Shown: in pieces, positions 18,633 through 29,010 of the stretch
Layout: the number at the start of each line of letters is the position of its first letter
How positions within the stretch are numbered: the stretch's first letter is position 1
Assembly: GCA_002245135.1 (NCBI GenBank)
Contig: NGBS01000376.1
Location: forward strand, 1 to 29,010
Source of the DNA: Proteromonas lacertae
Taxonomy: Eukaryota; Sar; Bigyra; Opalinata; Proteromonadidae
Reading direction: 5' to 3'
Length of the DNA stretch: 29,010 bases
Position numbers and translations under genes: made by a program
The notes under the pieces: model-generated
Told to the model about the DNA's origin: nothing
What the model saw: the letters and a program-made list of their open reading frames with translations, nothing else
Database searches by the model: none

Positions 18633-21402
18633 ATGAGTATACCAAGTTCAAACATCGATATAAATAATACAGTTCCGCTGAAAAGTGATTCTGCTTCAGC
18701 TCAAAGTATTTTTTAATGTTATCCATATCATTGTCATAATAGATTCTTCAAATCAAGTCAATTCTTCTCTATTCATCAGTGAGAAGGTAGATAATTTAAC
18801 TACAAATAGTTTAGCAAAGTATGGCAAACCAGTGTCATCTGTATTACTAATTTTTATTGTGATATAGACTTCACAATCTATAGCTTCTCATATTCCATCA
18901 ATATTATGCCATTCATCACAATCATCAGTATTATCACCTCCAGCAATTACTAATTCACAAAATGAGTTATTAAAGGTAAAAGAAGAAAAGCAAGGAGATA
19001 AACCAAATTTATTAACGACAATATATAATAATGCCGCTGTTAGTTCCCCACCAATATCCATAAAAACAGGTAATCAAAAATTAGCCAATAATGTGAAGGA
19101 ATTAGCTAGTGAATTCAAATCAAAGCCAATATTAATGACAAATTGTACAACATTACCATCTTCAATATTTTCTACAATACCCATCAATGGATTAAATCCA
19201 ATTAAACAAGCAACAGTTCATGTTGTATATTCATCCAAACCAATACCAGCAGTTGTATCTAATGATTCATCTGTAGCAACTACTCCAACAAATACAACAC
19301 CAAAACAAAGACAATCACCTCACGAATTCCATAACCTAGTGAACGAAGTGAAGAATACGCTGAATGATGGTGATAAATTAAAATCAATGATAATGAATAC
19401 GCCGTTAAACACATCAGTCGCATCCTTGAATATTCCATCAATACAATCTCATCAATCAAACTCATCATCAAGCCCATTTATAAATAGCACAACAACAACT
19501 GCATCATTAGAAACAGTAGTGAATAAAGGTGAAAATGAGTTTACATCTCCTATTATTACTCCAGTAGATCAAAATAAAGGTGTTAAAAGGAAGAGATCTT
19601 CTGATAGTGTATTTTTACAACGAATATATTTTTTAGAATAGCAAAATTGGTAGTGGTTCAGAATTCTCCTCAGATTCAGACGATGATGAAGAATACAACA
19701 GTACAAAGAAGAGAAGAAGTAATGAAGGAATATCAACCAAACATAGATCAAAAATAACAAAGCATCATCACTATAATAATAATAATAATAATAACGATTC
19801 ACAATTACAACAGCAGGGACAAGGACAGCAAGGACAGATACAACAGTTGTATTGTATTTGTAATAAACCGTATTTATTATACTATATATTATATTTCTTT
19901 TTTTTATATATTGATTAGATATGATGGTCGATTTTATCATATAAATTGCAATGAATGTCACAATTGGTATCATGGAAAATGTGTTAATGTTACTCCATCA
20001 ATGGGTAGTAATATTATACAAGTATATATATATATATATTATTTATATATATATTATTTATTTAGTATATTTGTCCATCTTGCCATGAAAAAACTGGTAA
20101 AGAAACAATCCTACAAGATTCAACAACAACAACAACATCATCATCAAACAATACAATATCTAATAATAATAATTCTTCTTCAAATAATAATCAAATACTA
20201 ACTCCAGAAATACCACTAGATGCCTGTCCATTCTGTAAAGATCTCTGTCCTTCCATTCAATCAGCAATAATGTGTTGTTTATGTAAAAGATTTACCCATT
20301 CAAAGTGTATAGCCAATAATAACCGTGAGATTATCAACGATAAGGAATATATATGTAATATTTGTGAATTAACTGAAGAAGGGAAGAAAAGGAAAGAAGA
20401 AATATCAAAGAAAATGGCAATATATAATACACCTACAAATACATCATCTACTTCTTCATTATTGAATAATAATAATAATAATAATAGTTTATCATCAGCA
20501 TCATCATTAGCTTCATCCTCTATTCAATATAGAAAGAATTCATTATCATTTGCAGATTTATCACCAACTACTTTGAGATTATCAAAAGTTGTATATATAT
20601 TAATTTATTTGTTCTTGTTATTTAGTATGATGATCCATTAATGAGTTTAATCTATTACAGTGAAGAACCAACTCTATTTCTAGATCATTATATCGCTGTC
20701 TATAATGGTAGTGATACTTGGAAAATAGCTAAAATAGAGAAATATAATGGTTATCATAAGAGATATCATGCCAAAGTAGAAGGTGATAAAACTCAATGGA
20801 TTAGATTAGATAATAGTGGTAAAAAACCGTATAAATAATAATATCTATTTATTATATATTATATATTATATATTATATATTATATATTATATATTATATA
20901 TTATAATTATATAGAGATATATGGAGATTTATCCCAACTGTAACTGCCATCAAAGTAGATAGAAAGAATCAGCAATCCAGACATTTAATCATCAAAAAAG
21001 AGGATTTACTTTCACCATTTACATCATCTGGTACTCCAGAAGATTTGAATAAATATTATGTTTATTCACCATTGTCATTAGATGATGAATGTATTGGAGA
21101 TTCGCTTTGTATTTTAAAAGCAGAGAAGTTATGGTTTCCAGCTGTTGTAGAAGAATATGATTCATTTACTAAGAATCATATGGTTAGGTATGATAATGGT
21201 GAAATAGAATGGATTCATTCTACTCATAAAGCTAAATTAGTATATATATTTTTTATTTAAATAGCCACCAAAATTATGTGTTGAAGCTGCATTAAATATG
21301 AAAATGAAGTTGTTTGAACCTGATACATTTGAAAGTAAAAAACATGATACTAGTTTCTTACATTTGCCTTATAAAATGTCAATTAAAAGAAAGAGAAATT
21401 AA
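18633..21402 (+). CDS. PHD-finger and Tudor-like chromatin reader
   Basis: A likely nuclear histone-reading protein. After MSIPSSNIDINNTVPLKSD come low-complexity Ser/Thr/Asn-rich exons (intron 18706-18742 and others of 27-50 nt) with a basic KGVKRKRSSD nuclear-localisation-like stretch. A PHD finger follows: LYCICNKP/YDGRFYH, CNECHNWYHGKC, then ICPSC. An Asn-rich linker leads to a second zinc-binding module (CPFCKDLC, CCLCKRFTHSKC, CNIC). The C terminus has two or three Tudor/agenet-like segments: AVYNGSDTWKIAKIEKYNGY…QWIRLD, and CILKAEKLWFPAVVEEYDSF with VRYDNGEIEWIH. It ends in basic SIKRKRN (TAA 21400-21402). Fusion of PHD and Tudor modules fits reading of methyl-lysine, as in PHF1/PHF20-like proteins. 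The exact orthologue is unknown. Confidence 0.85.
20829..20914 (+). repeat. 86-nt intron built on an ATTATAT tandem repeat
   Basis: The second-longest intron I can define in the window. It splits a Pro codon (CC|A) in the PHD/Tudor gene. Most of it (about 20851-20905) is a 7-bp ATTATAT unit repeated about eight times, so its length probably reflects slippage expansion of a once-short intron. Confidence 0.8.
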
Positions 21403-21459
21403 TTTATATATATATGTTAGTATTATTCCTTTCTTTCTATTTACTTAATCATCTTCTAT

Positions 21460-22062
21460 TTACAATAATATCACTAATAATAGCAAAATAATCATAATTG
21501 AAGGGATTAAAGCTGAAGATATATCTTGATATATTGTTATTTTGTCACTATCTAGAACATTATATACTGTTTTACCATCCATATCAATTATTTGCCCACC
21601 TTTCATCTGTAATTTTATAGGATGTACAATATCAGAAAAAGGAGTACCAATTTCACCATCAGATATAAAACTATCTCCACAAGTTGGTTTAAGCCATTCA
21701 TGGCTTCTAAACCCATCAGGAGGATTACATTCAGCTAATAATCGTTGTGGTTGACCTGCTTTAAAAAGTACACCAGACAGTTTTTGATCAATCTCTCCTT
21801 TCTTATATTCACTATGATCAGAGTAATCTGTTTTCTCTATGTACATAGCATATTGAAGTTTATCTTTAATTTGATGGAATATATGATCATCAGTTAACAT
21901 TAATTTATTATAATCTATCCAAGTATTATTTGGAATTGGTCCATAGGGAGGTACAGTAGCATCAGCTGCTTGTACTATGCAAGCATCGCAAATTAAGACG
22001 GTTGATAATACTATTCATATTATATATATGAGGCAAATACAGAGTAAGAAATAAGATTTCAT
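21460..22062 (-). CDS. secreted, probably GPI-anchored protein, paralog 1
   Basis: The frame starts at the ATG at 22062 and a 30-nt intron (22011-22040) lies inside the signal peptide: MKSYFLLL|LSTVLICDACIVQA. A mature domain follows with PPYGPIPNNTW, DHIFHQIKDKLQYAM, LLAECNPPDGFRSHEWLKP, TCGD and a β-rich end. The C terminus is a hydrophobic tail (ALIPSIMIILLLLVILL) after a small polar stretch, typical of a GPI-anchor signal. It is a paralog of the gene 113 bp away, with the same first codons and the intron in the same place. I recognise no family; a cell-surface role is likely. The window's DPM1 gene belongs to the pathway that supplies mannose for such anchors. Confidence 0.8.
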
Positions 22063-22079
22063 TTTTGAAACGAATAAAA
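22048..22079. repeat. 32-bp block at paralog 1 start, identical to 22797-22828
   Basis: On the minus strand this block holds the immediate 5' flank (TTTTATTCGTTTC) and the first codons (ATGAAATCTTATTTC). It is identical at the two paralogous starts, as expected for tandem duplicates with a conserved promoter-proximal region. Confidence 0.9.
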
Positions 22080-22174
22080 AACACTAATCATTACAACATA
22101 AAAAACACAGCAATATCAATAGTTAATATAATTCAATTTACATTTATATTACTATACTTTCACTATTATTACTT

Positions 22175-22811
22175 TTACATTAATAAAATCATTAATAAAG
22201 AGAGAATGATTAAAGATGGTAAAATACCAAAAGAAGCATCATAATAATCTATCTCATCTTCTGAAACAGTTTGACGTGATTGAATTTTAATCGTTTTTGT
22301 TGTAATATCAAAATCATACACCGTTCCTCCTCTCCAAGCAAAATATAATTTTTGTGGAACATTTGCATAACGACCATTGATAAAATCCTCAGAAAGTTGA
22401 TCTCCTCCACAATTATCCTTCAACCAGTTGTAACTGGCCCAACCACTGGGAACACATCCTTCTAATTCTCTCATCCTTCTTGCACCACCATAGTTTATTG
22501 CACATCTTTTTGGATCAAAATTGCCTTTAGTATATTCAGTATAATTATAGTCTGTATGATCTTTTGATTCAACAAATAAAGCAAATTTATAAGTTTGGCC
22601 TTCATTGTAGTATATATGATCTTTTGTAATATAAACATCTACATTTCCTAGTGATGAAGGATAAATAATTGCTAGATCATTAGGAATTGGTCCATCTGGA
22701 GGTGGTGTTGGTGAAGCTGCTTTAACCACACAAACATAACTGAATAAACAGATTAATAATACTAAAAATGTTATAATATAATCATATACTGAAGCAGAAA
22801 TAAGATTTCAT
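22175..22811 (-). CDS. secreted, probably GPI-anchored protein, paralog 2
   Basis: The start at 22811 gives MKSYFCF|ILLICLFSYVCVVKA, a clear signal peptide, once the 28-nt intron 22762-22789 is removed. The mature part begins SPTPPPDGPIPND and has DHIYYNEGQTYKFALFVES, CVPSGWASYNWLKDNCGGD, several cysteines that could form disulfides, and possible N-glycosylation at NYTEY. The tail SFGILPSLIILSLLMILLM is a GPI-type hydrophobic end. Shared with paralog 1: PIPN, DHI, a P.G(F/W).S..WLK..CG motif, the tail and the intron position. Overall identity is low apart from these, so the duplication is old although the start block is conserved. No family recognised. Confidence 0.85.
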
Positions 22812-22828
22812 TTTTGAAACGAATAAAA
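22797..22828. repeat. 32-bp block at paralog 2 start
   Basis: Identical to 22048-22079; it covers the 5' flank and first codons of the second paralog. Confidence 0.9.
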
Positions 22829-23016
22829 TTCTTAAAACGAATTAATTTTTTAATTTAAATTCTTAGAAGGAATGATAATTATTATATCATTCAAGTATAT
22901 TTCTTTATGACATGCGATATATGGTATAATTGGGTATATATCGTTATTTAATATATTTTTAATAATTTAAATAACGAATCTATTTTTGAAACTATTTTTA
23001 AAAGTTTGAATTTTAA

Positions 23017-23711
23017 ATGCCTAAAAGAGCCGCTGCTGGTACAAAAAATACTTCATCCAAACGAATGAAACAAGAAAATGTAAAAGAAGATGTGATAAAT
23101 GCCGTAGCACTTTTTCAAGATCTTTCTGTTCAGATAAGTGATTGGATGAATGAGAACGTAAATCAAGCGGAAGATTTAATCATGCGAATTAAAAGTTATG
23201 TGAATATTCAGTTAAATACATTACCGTCAAAAATTGCTGACATGCCTATATCTTTTAAATAAATCTATTTCAAATCTATTTTTCTTAATATTTATTTTAC
23301 ATAAAAGACTTTTTAGCAAATTTTGAAACAGAAGATATTAAAGAAATTATGAATAACTTAGATTCATCTATAGTTGAACCAAGTGAAAACTCAACAAAAC
23401 TACCAGAAACAGCAACAATTAAGAAAGACAGAACATATACCACAGCTCCAAACACAATTCTAAAAATTAATCCAAAACTCCCAAGAACACCAGCAATTAC
23501 TCGATTTGGACCTTATCCAGAAAGTAGAACTAGAGCAACACTAATATTGAATGATGAATCTGTAGATCTTGATTTAGGATCAAAAGTTGTTAATTTATTA
23601 GGAAATGCAAATCCTAAACTAACAAATGAAGAAAAAGAAGAAGCTCTAAAGACATTAGAAGATTTCCAGAAGAGAGTGACTTTAGCTATTGATATGTTAA
23701 AAGCAGATTAA
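23017..23711 (+). CDS. Borealin-like chromosomal passenger complex subunit
   Basis: Borealin/Nbl1 forms a three-helix bundle with INCENP and Survivin and targets Aurora B to centromeres and midzone. The N-terminal basic patch MPKRAAAG…SSKRMKQE precedes a long helix (FQDLSVQISDWMNENVNQAE, LIMRIKSYVN) and LNTLPSKIADMP, matching the borealin pattern that ends LP..I+.M...DFL. The second exon starts IKDFLANFETEDIKEIM. A Pro/Thr linker (PKLPRTPAITRFGPYPESRT) and a C-terminal β/helix domain (ATLILNDESVDLDLGSKVVN, FQKRVTLAIDML) resemble the dimerisation domain of long borealins. Exons 23017-23247 and 23301-23711 give 213 residues when the AT-AC intron is removed. No GT donor gives a frame that works. 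Confidence 0.75.
23248..23300 (+). other. U12-type AT-AC intron
   Basis: A 53-nt intron starting ATATCTTTT (U12 donor consensus RTATCCTTT, one mismatch), with TTTCTTAAT as branch site (consensus TTCCTTRAY, one mismatch) and ending TTTTAC. The branch A lies 12 nt from the end, inside the usual 10-15 nt window for minor introns. Removing it joins …IADMP to IKDFLANFE in phase 0; reading through gives a stop six bases in. Confidence 0.75.
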
Positions 23712-23790
23712 AAATTATTATTTAAATATACATTTATTGTTTTAAAACAACAACACAAATAATAGGAAGAAGGGGAAAAAACATTAAATT

Positions 23791-24640
<850 letters not shown>

Positions 24641-24727
24641 TTTGAAAGAAGAAAAAAAGTAAATGTTCAGTTATTATTAATTCCTTTGATTAACATATCC
24701 ATTCTTTTTTTAAGATTGTTATTTGAA

Positions 24728-25274
24728 ATGCTCTCAAGGTATGGATATATTTAGTCAGTTATAATATAGAGTTGCAGTTGCATCAAGAACCATTGCTAGA
24801 TCAGTACCAAAAACAGTTGCCTCAATTTATGGTCGTAATTTTGCTATGTTCTATACAAAAGAACATGAATATTTAAACGTATATTTCATGTTAATATGAA
24901 AATAGCTTAATGATGATAAAAAGACAGGTACTCTTGGTATTACTGCTTTTGCTCAAGAATCTCTTGGTGAATTAGTTTATGCTGAATTACCAGAAGTAGG
25001 AGCTAAATTAGCTAAAGGGTATTTTTTGTTCTTCTAATCGAATAGAGAATCTTTCTGCAATCTTGAATCAGTCAAAGCTGCCAGCTCAGTTTACATGCCA
25101 TGCAGTGGAACAGTAACTTCAGTCAATGAAGATTTATCTGGAAAACCAAGCTTAATCAATGAATCTCCTCTTGAAAAAGGTTGGATTGCTAAGATCAACG
25201 TAGAAAAGGGTGATTACAGTGATTTAATGGATGAAGCAGCATACAAGACATATCTTAAAGACTGTCATCATTAA
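24728..25274 (+). CDS. GCSH: glycine cleavage system H protein, mitochondrial
   Basis: The lipoyl-carrying H protein shuttles the aminomethyl group between P, T and L proteins of the glycine cleavage system. Four exons: a short first exon (24728-24738), intron 24739-24769, then introns near 24879 and 25020. The N terminus [20 protein letters not shown] is a good mitochondrial presequence. The domain starts FYTKEHEYL and includes [20 protein letters not shown], the lipoylation site [13 protein letters not shown] with its Lys, and [19 protein letters not shown]. Length and order are normal. It shows a respiring or hydrogenosome-like mitochondrion with lipoate metabolism. Confidence 0.97.
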
Positions 25275-25407
25275 ATTTAGGGATTTTGAAGATAATAAAC
25301 TAAAACTATTCATTATTTTGTTTTATTGGGGGTTTAACCACATTCATTCAAATAATTAATATAAAAGCAATAGAAATAATATTAATATATATGGATATAC
25401 TATATAA

Positions 25408-28400
25408 TTACTTTAATGGAGAAGTAACTCCATGAGGAGAGGTAGGACCATGAGGAGACAATGCTCCTTGTCTTGTGCTAGTAAACATTTTGGAGTGGGT
25501 CATTGTCATAGTAGAGGATTGCAATAATGATTGGGATAAACCATGTGTTGTTTTAGACATAATTGAATTTCTTAATAATCTACTTGCTGATCCAGATTCT
25601 GTCACTCTATCAGCAGTATCACTGATTGCTAATGTTATTAGTTTCATTGAATTATATTAAAGAATACTAATATATAAATGACTTATAAAAAAAAAAGATA
25701 TATCCAAACTGTAATATAACAATAATTATAACTACGATTTGTGTTCCTATTCCTCTGAATATTAATGCACTTTGTGGTTCACTGTTTATATTATAATCTA
25801 AAACTATCAAAACTGTTGATAATATAGGTAAAAAAGAAGAAGAAATTAAAGATTTCTAATAAATTCTAGAAAATCAAAACAAAAAAATGATATTGACTAT
25901 AATAGCAGTCAAAAACAAACTCAAAGAATCATTAAATTCATTAGCACAATTCTTAGCAGCGTAACTGCAATATAAAAATATCAAAGCCATTATTCCATCT
26001 GTTGCAAATTCAACAGCACTAAATGCTGTAGATGGTGTACAACCACGAATATACACATTATCGAAATATGAACTGAATTTTTGACTATATACTTCTTCAT
26101 ATTCATTTGGCTGTATATATCTCCACATTAAATGAAGTACTACTTCAAATAATAAACATGGCAATAAAAAACCTAATACTCTTAATGTGGAGATTTTAGT
26201 CTATTAATATATTCATCATAGATTATAAATAATATACCTTCGTAATATTGATTTTTGATTTCTTACTCTTTTTATATAATTTCATTGTTTTGGATAATAA
26301 TATTGCTAATATTCCTTTACCACTTAATCCTAATAATAATGGTCTAAGCATACAAATATCATTATCTCTTGTTGGTGGAATACCTAATGGAATTGCTGAC
26401 AAAGAACAAAAGAACAAAAAGATGGATAAAATATAGTTATATGGTCTTCCAAAAGAACGAATTATCACTTTGTTTTGATTGATTATTATAAATACTAATG
26501 CAATAGTACAACACAACAATGAGATTGACATTAAGACATAAAAAACTGCATTACCAACTACCTCATATTCATAATATACATCATTCTTTCCAAATTTGCA
26601 AAATGATGGTAAATGATTCAAATATGGTTTTGCTTGAATATCAATCGAATTACTTCCTGAATATGGATATATTTGAACTATTTCACCAACATCATTGATT
26701 TCTGTTATATACATACTTCTCTTTGCATAACCTGATGTTTCTATAGCAATTGATCCAGAAGGAGAGGCTGTTTCTACTCCGATCATATTTACTAGTAAAT
26801 ACTTTAAATCTGGAATAGCTTGACCTGATTCTTCATTTCCTAATACTATTCCATTCTTTAATAATGTTATTGCTATTTGAACACTTTCTATCTCTTCAGT
26901 TACTTCACGATTCTTACCTATATTCTTCTGAGTATCATCAACAAATGATTGAGCTAATGCAGAGGTTAATGATGGATTAAAACTAACAGGATTATAAATA
27001 CCAGCAAATAATGATAAATCAAATTCCATATAATCATAATAACTATATGCAATATTAACAAATATTATGTCTGATGTTAATGAAGATGCTTGTTTCATTA
27101 TATCAACAAATTTCTTTCCTCTATCACCAGATAAAAAGTATAATATCATAATTTTATTACCATCAGCTATATTGTAGATCTTATTAAACACTGTTTTCAC
27201 TGTATCTGCTGTGATTGTTTCATCTGTTACAAATGTATGTTTTAAATTAAATTCTAATTCTGATTTGAAATACTCATCCGCAGTGTCATAATTCTGTTGT
27301 GATACTTCGTCATTATCACCTATAAAATAATAATTATTGACATTCCAATGTCTTAGCATAATCAGTTTGTTTATTTCTAACTTTTGATGAAGGGTTGTTC
27401 CTATACTGATTATATTTTCTGAACAATAATTTCCTTCAGTTTGACCTAAATAGAGAAAGAGTTTATTAGTCTTTTTCTGCTATTTCTAAACCAGCTTTTC
27501 TACATACAATACTAAAACAACCAATAAAACTCATTACATCTGTATCATTTTCATATTTCGCTAATTCACTTCTAAATTCTTCAATACTATCTGCAAATAT
27601 ATGAACTTCTTCAACATATTTACCATTAATTTGATTATAATTTAATTCTCTAACTAAACTCTTCTCCTCTATCATTACAGGAACTTCCTTTTTATTGTTA
27701 TTCTTATCATGTAAAAATATTAATTTCATACTATCCATTTTTGAATTTACTTAAGTCTTCCTCATTTATACCTTCCTTTGAAAAAATCACATTTATATCC
27801 AACATTCTCTTCTAATAATTGATTATAAGCTTCAGATTCTTCTCCTTTAGATGCAAAATCTAATATTTTCATCTCATAATTAACACCTATTTGACCATAG
27901 TATATAACACGATTAGCATATCCATTAGTATTCATCTCCAATTGACCAGATGGACTTGTAAAACTATAACCATACAGTTTTGGTCTAACTTGAAGTGATT
28001 CATACGAATAAGTATTTTCTGCTGCTTCTGCATATAATTTAACAGCTGTATAACCTGCTTCCATTCCTGAATTAATCACTACATTTGTACCATATGCATT
28101 AGTCATTGCAGTTACAAATGCTTTAGCTGCATCACCATAACTATCATCAGCTGTTGCTGATAAACCCATTTCTTTTGTAAATGTGGTAGTAAAATACATT
28201 CCATTAATACATTCAGAATCTAATTCTTTTAAATCACTATCATCTAAACCAGAGATAATTAATGTAATTCTTTTTGCATTTAAACCTCTATTACATAAAT
28301 ATTTGATTGGAGTGATTATATTTCCTGTCCCAATTGCTATAATAACTGCACTTCTTAAGAATATTTCATCTTCTATCTCATCTAAGGATGTTATATTTGC

Positions 28401-29010
28401 TACATCATATGGACCATGAATTGTACTACCTGTTTGCTTTATCAAATTAAGTGTAGATCGAGTGGATGACTGAGAATATTCAGTGTCAATTTGTAGTAAC
28501 ACATATTCATTATATTTGTCTAGTATAAATTTACCTATTCCTTTTGTCAACTGACTACTTGTTGACTGAACTGTAAAAGTATATTCACTACAGAATCCAG
28601 CTGCTGTATTTCCTGTATAAAAGAATAATTTCTTATAACGATCAAATATTGGATATAATTTCTTTTGTATATTATATTTTGATCCACCAAATACAACTTT
28701 CACTTCATCTAATCTACCCAATTCTGTTGCCATTTCTATATATTATCTATATCAGATTCTGGATTTCTAACTTCTAATATGATTTTCCTTCCTAATATTC
28801 CATTTGCATTATTCAATTCATTAACTGCTTCTAATAATTCATCAGTAATTGCTCTTTCATATTCCTATAATCACCTGTAAAAGAGTTAATTATTCCAATT
28901 GTAAATGATAATTCTTTTTGTTTATAACCAACTGATGGATCACTAAAATCACATTTGTTTTTTCCAACATTAACAAACTGTTTCCATGGTGTTGGGTATA
29001 TCTTAGAAGA
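25408..29010 (-). CDS. class C-like GPCR with tandem PBP1 domains, 5' partial
   Basis: Reads right to left, entering from beyond the window. It contains the end of one binding module (IYPTPWKQF…NKCDF), a full type-1 periplasmic-binding-protein-like domain (from LSFTIGIINSFTGDY, through VKVVFGGSKYNIQKKLYPIF and IIAIGTGNIITPIKYL, to YKCDFFKG), and another (MKLIFLHDKNNNKKEVP to FCKFGKND). A 7TM region follows (VGNAVFYVLMSISLLCCTIA, RPYNYILSIFLFFCSLSAIP, LSGKGILAILLSKTMKLYKK, TLRVLGFLLPCLLFEVVLHL, KSLISSSFLPILSTVLIVLD, IGTQIVVIIIVILQFGYI) and a Ser/Thr cytoplasmic tail ending SPHGVTSPLK. The PBP modules look like UrtA/AmiC urea/amide binders rather than glutamate receptors. Introns of 37-47 nt join most exons. 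The frame shifts near 28862, 28735 and the T10 run at 25687, probably indels. Likely a surface receptor for small nitrogen compounds, coupling to G proteins. Confidence 0.8.

Noticed and set aside
21542-21754. Plus-strand frame inside the first surface-protein gene
   Set aside because: The minus strand gives a complete signal peptide, mature domain and GPI-type tail; the plus frame has no recognisable features.

Overview
This window is AT-rich nuclear DNA from a microbial eukaryote. Genes are dense on both strands and split by many very short spliceosomal introns, mostly 23-45 nt with GTAT donors and TAG acceptors. TAA, TAG and TGA all act as stops, so the code looks standard. The genes are eukaryotic core functions: exocyst Sec6, DSS1/Sem1, URM1, DPM1, mitochondrial glycine cleavage H protein, a ZDHHC1/11-like palmitoyltransferase and a Borealin-like protein. 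A probable PPP1R36-like protein hints at a flagellated stage. I cannot name the organism; an amoebozoan or another early-branching amorphean lineage is possible but unproven.

Layout. 1-838 (-): partial coiled-coil gene, divergent from the DHHC gene (1154-2518, +), then DSS1/Sem1 (2681-2930, +). 3052-4956 (-): pseudokinase-LRR gene, divergent from Sec6 (5056-7984, +), which seems to carry an N-terminal C2H2 finger. 8122-8332 (-): a 55-residue membrane protein. 8415-16422 (+): an expanded locus of three related kinase/W-repeat genes (8415, 9435, 13596), each followed by a copy of one promoter/start block (88 bp identical in the first two), with gene remnants at 11353-13413 and the intact partner gene at 14978-16422. 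16530-16867 (-): URM1. 16935-18459 (+): LRR protein with an acylation-type N terminus. 18633-21402 (+): PHD/Tudor-like chromatin reader. 21460-22811 (-): two paralogous secreted, probably GPI-anchored proteins. 23017-23711 (+): Borealin-like gene with an apparent U12-type AT-AC intron. 23791-24640 (-): DPM1, divergent from glycine cleavage H (24728-25274, +). 25408-29010 (-): class C-like receptor with several tandem periplasmic-binding-protein-like domains before a 7TM region, running off the right edge.

The most notable items are the AT-AC intron, the undescribed ~80-residue W-repeat fused to kinases in a locally duplicating cassette, the zinc finger-Sec6 fusion whose start codon appears split by an intron, and the multi-domain receptor. 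Several otherwise convincing genes change frame within conserved regions, which looks more like consensus indels in the assembly than decay. All exon joins here were read by eye from the sequence; none has transcript support.
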